The notes under the pieces are model-generated. The model ran no database searches. It was not told the origin of the DNA and saw nothing but the letters and a program-made list of their open reading frames with translations. This document shows positions 62,880-64,000 of a DNA stretch of 64,000 nt, one piece after another. Position 1 is the first letter of the stretch. The number at the start of each line of letters is the position of its first letter. The DNA lies in contig JARSSP010000071.1 of the NCBI GenBank assembly GCA_029624675.1, positions 62,001 through 126,000 of the forward strand, in the 5' to 3' direction. The position numbers and the translations under genes were made by a program. Source of the stretch: Candidatus Contendibacter sp. (lineage in GTDB: Bacteria > Pseudomonadota > Gammaproteobacteria > Competibacterales > Competibacteraceae).

Positions 62880-62983
62880 ACTTGTCATCGGGCGCTTTTT
62901 GTGAGGATCATTCCTCATCCAGGGATTACCGGCGATACCGTCAAACCCTCGCTAACCCGAAGAGCAACAGGAGGTCCGGCGTT

Positions 62984-63196
62984 ATGAGCAACTTCCCTTC
63001 CACCGAACTCCAGCCCGAAGCATCCCGCGCGCCGCCGACCGGCGTCACCCGAATCCCGCGCGCGGCCCGTGCCCGGCTTCTCCTGCACGGCCCGGAAGCC
63101 GATCCCGCGTTCATGGAGATGCTGAATGAGGCGCTGCCCGACGAAGCGGCACGGCTGGCTTATCTGAATCACCTGGCCTGGGAATCTCGGACCTGA
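62984..63196 (+). CDS. Hypothetical 70-residue protein
   Basis: An ATG at 62984 with a strong AGGAGGT ribosome site 10 bases upstream starts a 70-codon frame: MSNFPSTELQPEASRAPPTG, then RIPRAARARLLLHGPEADPA and FMEMLNEALPDEAARLAYLN. It is hydrophilic, Pro/Ala-rich at the N-terminus and helical at the C-terminus. I do not recognise a family. Its last 28 bases overlap the end of the convergent TrkA-like gene. The good ribosome site favours a real gene. Confidence 0.6.
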   Translation: MSNFPSTELQPEASRAPPTGVTRIPRAARARLLLHGPEADPAFMEMLNEALPDEAARLAYLNHLAWESRT

Positions 63197-64000
63197 CGGT
63201 CGGCGCCGGCGCCCGACCAACGCGCATGAAGCTTGGCTAACTGCTCCCAGACCCAGCCGCCGGGTATTTCCCGACCCCACAGGACGTAATCGAGCGCGTT
63301 CTCGTTGTGCAGGGTCAGATCGAGCGCGCCGCGCGCCGCGCCGCGCCCGGCCAGCAGCAGGCGGTCGCCCGCCTGAATCGGAGTGTGGCGATGCGGCAGC
63401 ATCACGGTCGAATCGTCGGCCCGCGCCAGATACAGCACCCGACATTCCAGTTCCTGGGCACGGTCGTGCGGATCGAGCAGCACATCGCCCAACGTCACCG
63501 GAGGACCGGCGGGCACCGACAGCAGGCGCAGGAGCGCCGGCGCCTGATCCGCATCGACGCGCGCGCTCCACACCGTCGGCGCCTCCCAGCCGAAGCGCTC
63601 CGTCAGTTGATCCAGCAGGGTGCTGGCCCACGCTTCGCCCCGTTGCTTGATCTCGCTCAGAAAAGGGGCTAGCAACGGCGTGGTGAGAATCGCCAGGCAC
63701 TCTCGGGCCACGATCTGGCTGGGAACGACCGTGAAATCGGATTCGAAGGCGTCGAACAAGGCTTGATTGGCTTGCAGGTTTTGCCGCAGGACCACGAACA
63801 GGTTCGGGTTCAACTCCCGCGCCGTGACCACGATCGACAGATTGTTGACATCGTCGTTGGTGCAGGCGACCACGCCCACGACTTCCCGGATGCCCGCCGC
63901 CAGCAGCGCCGGCGCACCGGCGCCGTCGCCGCGTACCCAGCGCTCGTCGCCCTCCACCGGCGGCGCGTGGTCGATGATGGTCACCGGAATTCCCATCTCC
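63169..64000 (-). CDS. Potassium channel/TrkA-type protein, C-terminal part
   Basis: The frame runs off the right edge, so the N-terminus (probably an ion-channel membrane part and the start of the first RCK domain) is missing. The visible 276 residues begin inside a Rossmann TrkA_N/RCK domain (GIPVTIIDHAPP, VGVVACTNDDVNNLSIVVTA, NPNLFVVLRQNLQANQALFDAFESDF) and continue with a second RCK-C-like regulatory domain (VTLGDVLLDPHDRAQELECRV, IQAGDRLLLAGRG). The family gates K+ transport in response to NAD(H) or ligands. A two-RCK Kch/Trk-like protein is the best guess. It is convergent with the 70-residue gene, overlapping it by 28 bases. Confidence 0.82.
   Translation of the reverse strand, partial: EMGIPVTIIDHAPPVEGDERWVRGDGAGAPALLAAGIREVVGVVACTNDDVNNLSIVVTARELNPNLFVVLRQNLQANQALFDAFESDFTVVPSQIVARECLAILTTPLLAPFLSEIKQRGEAWASTLLDQLTERFGWEAPTVWSARVDADQAPALLRLLSVPAGPPVTLGDVLLDPHDRAQELECRVLYLARADDSTVMLPHRHTPIQAGDRLLLAGRGAARGALDLTLHNENALDYVLWGREIPGGWVWEQLAKLHARWSGAGADRQVRDSQAR

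Overview
The window reads as the chromosome of a GC-rich gammaproteobacterium. Supporting signs are an sigma-32 gene with an RpoH box, proteobacterial-type GshA, MurB and ThyA, a membrane cytochrome c5, a FruB-type multiphosphoryl transfer protein, and an operon matching E. coli ynbABCD. A PHA/glycogen-storing relative of Chromatiales or Competibacteraceae would fit, but that is inference; no rRNA or marker set is present to prove it.

Layout. 1-5.8 kb: start of a secreted PPC-domain (probably S8) protease, a lipoprotein, nudF, purB, an EamA exporter coupled to a lone livF. 5.8-12.4 kb: a defence-like island with an McrBC-type pair bracketed by three near-identical Uma2 PD-(D/E)xK genes and a 92-residue orphan. 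12.5-20 kb: housekeeping genes (Atm1-type ABC exporter, cytochrome c5, tRNA-Arg(CCG), murB, rpoH, ftsY, a phasin-like gene, thyA); rpoH has a CIRCE element laid over its promoter. 20-26 kb: a four-gene signalling operon (CheY-like receiver, PAS/pseudokinase-DEDDh exonuclease fusion, small CbrX-like protein, SSF-symporter histidine kinase) facing a truncated IclR gene. 26-32 kb: a CarH-like B12-binding MerR regulator, an integron-type gene cassette carrying paiB with a recognisable attC site, an IS982-type insertion sequence, a polysaccharide deacetylase and a GNAT enzyme.

32-45 kb: gshA, an M17 aminopeptidase, two beta-oxidation type enzymes (hbd, enoyl-CoA hydratase), a five-gene ynbC-D-A-B-plsC lipid operon with overlapping reading frames, and an XpaC/YiaAB/TelA stress cluster. 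45-54 kb: a DUF4124 protein, a sigma-54 activator, a thioesterase coupled to a LacI regulator, a periplasmic binding protein next to a hybrid histidine kinase, and a PfkB fructokinase.

54-57.4 kb holds the most unusual locus: tandem 98-bp palindromic repeats, a decapitated small ORF, and a membrane-anchored NACHT ATPase ending in a formylglycine-generating-enzyme/C-type-lectin fold. Its last 40 codons look like the variable region of a diversity-generating retroelement target, but no reverse transcriptase lies in the window. 57.4-62.9 kb is a complete fructose PTS operon (fruB-fruK-fruA) with a LacI-type palindrome over its promoter and a terminator at its end. The window closes with a small orphan gene and part of a potassium-channel/TrkA-like protein.

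All family assignments come from reading motifs and are not database results.
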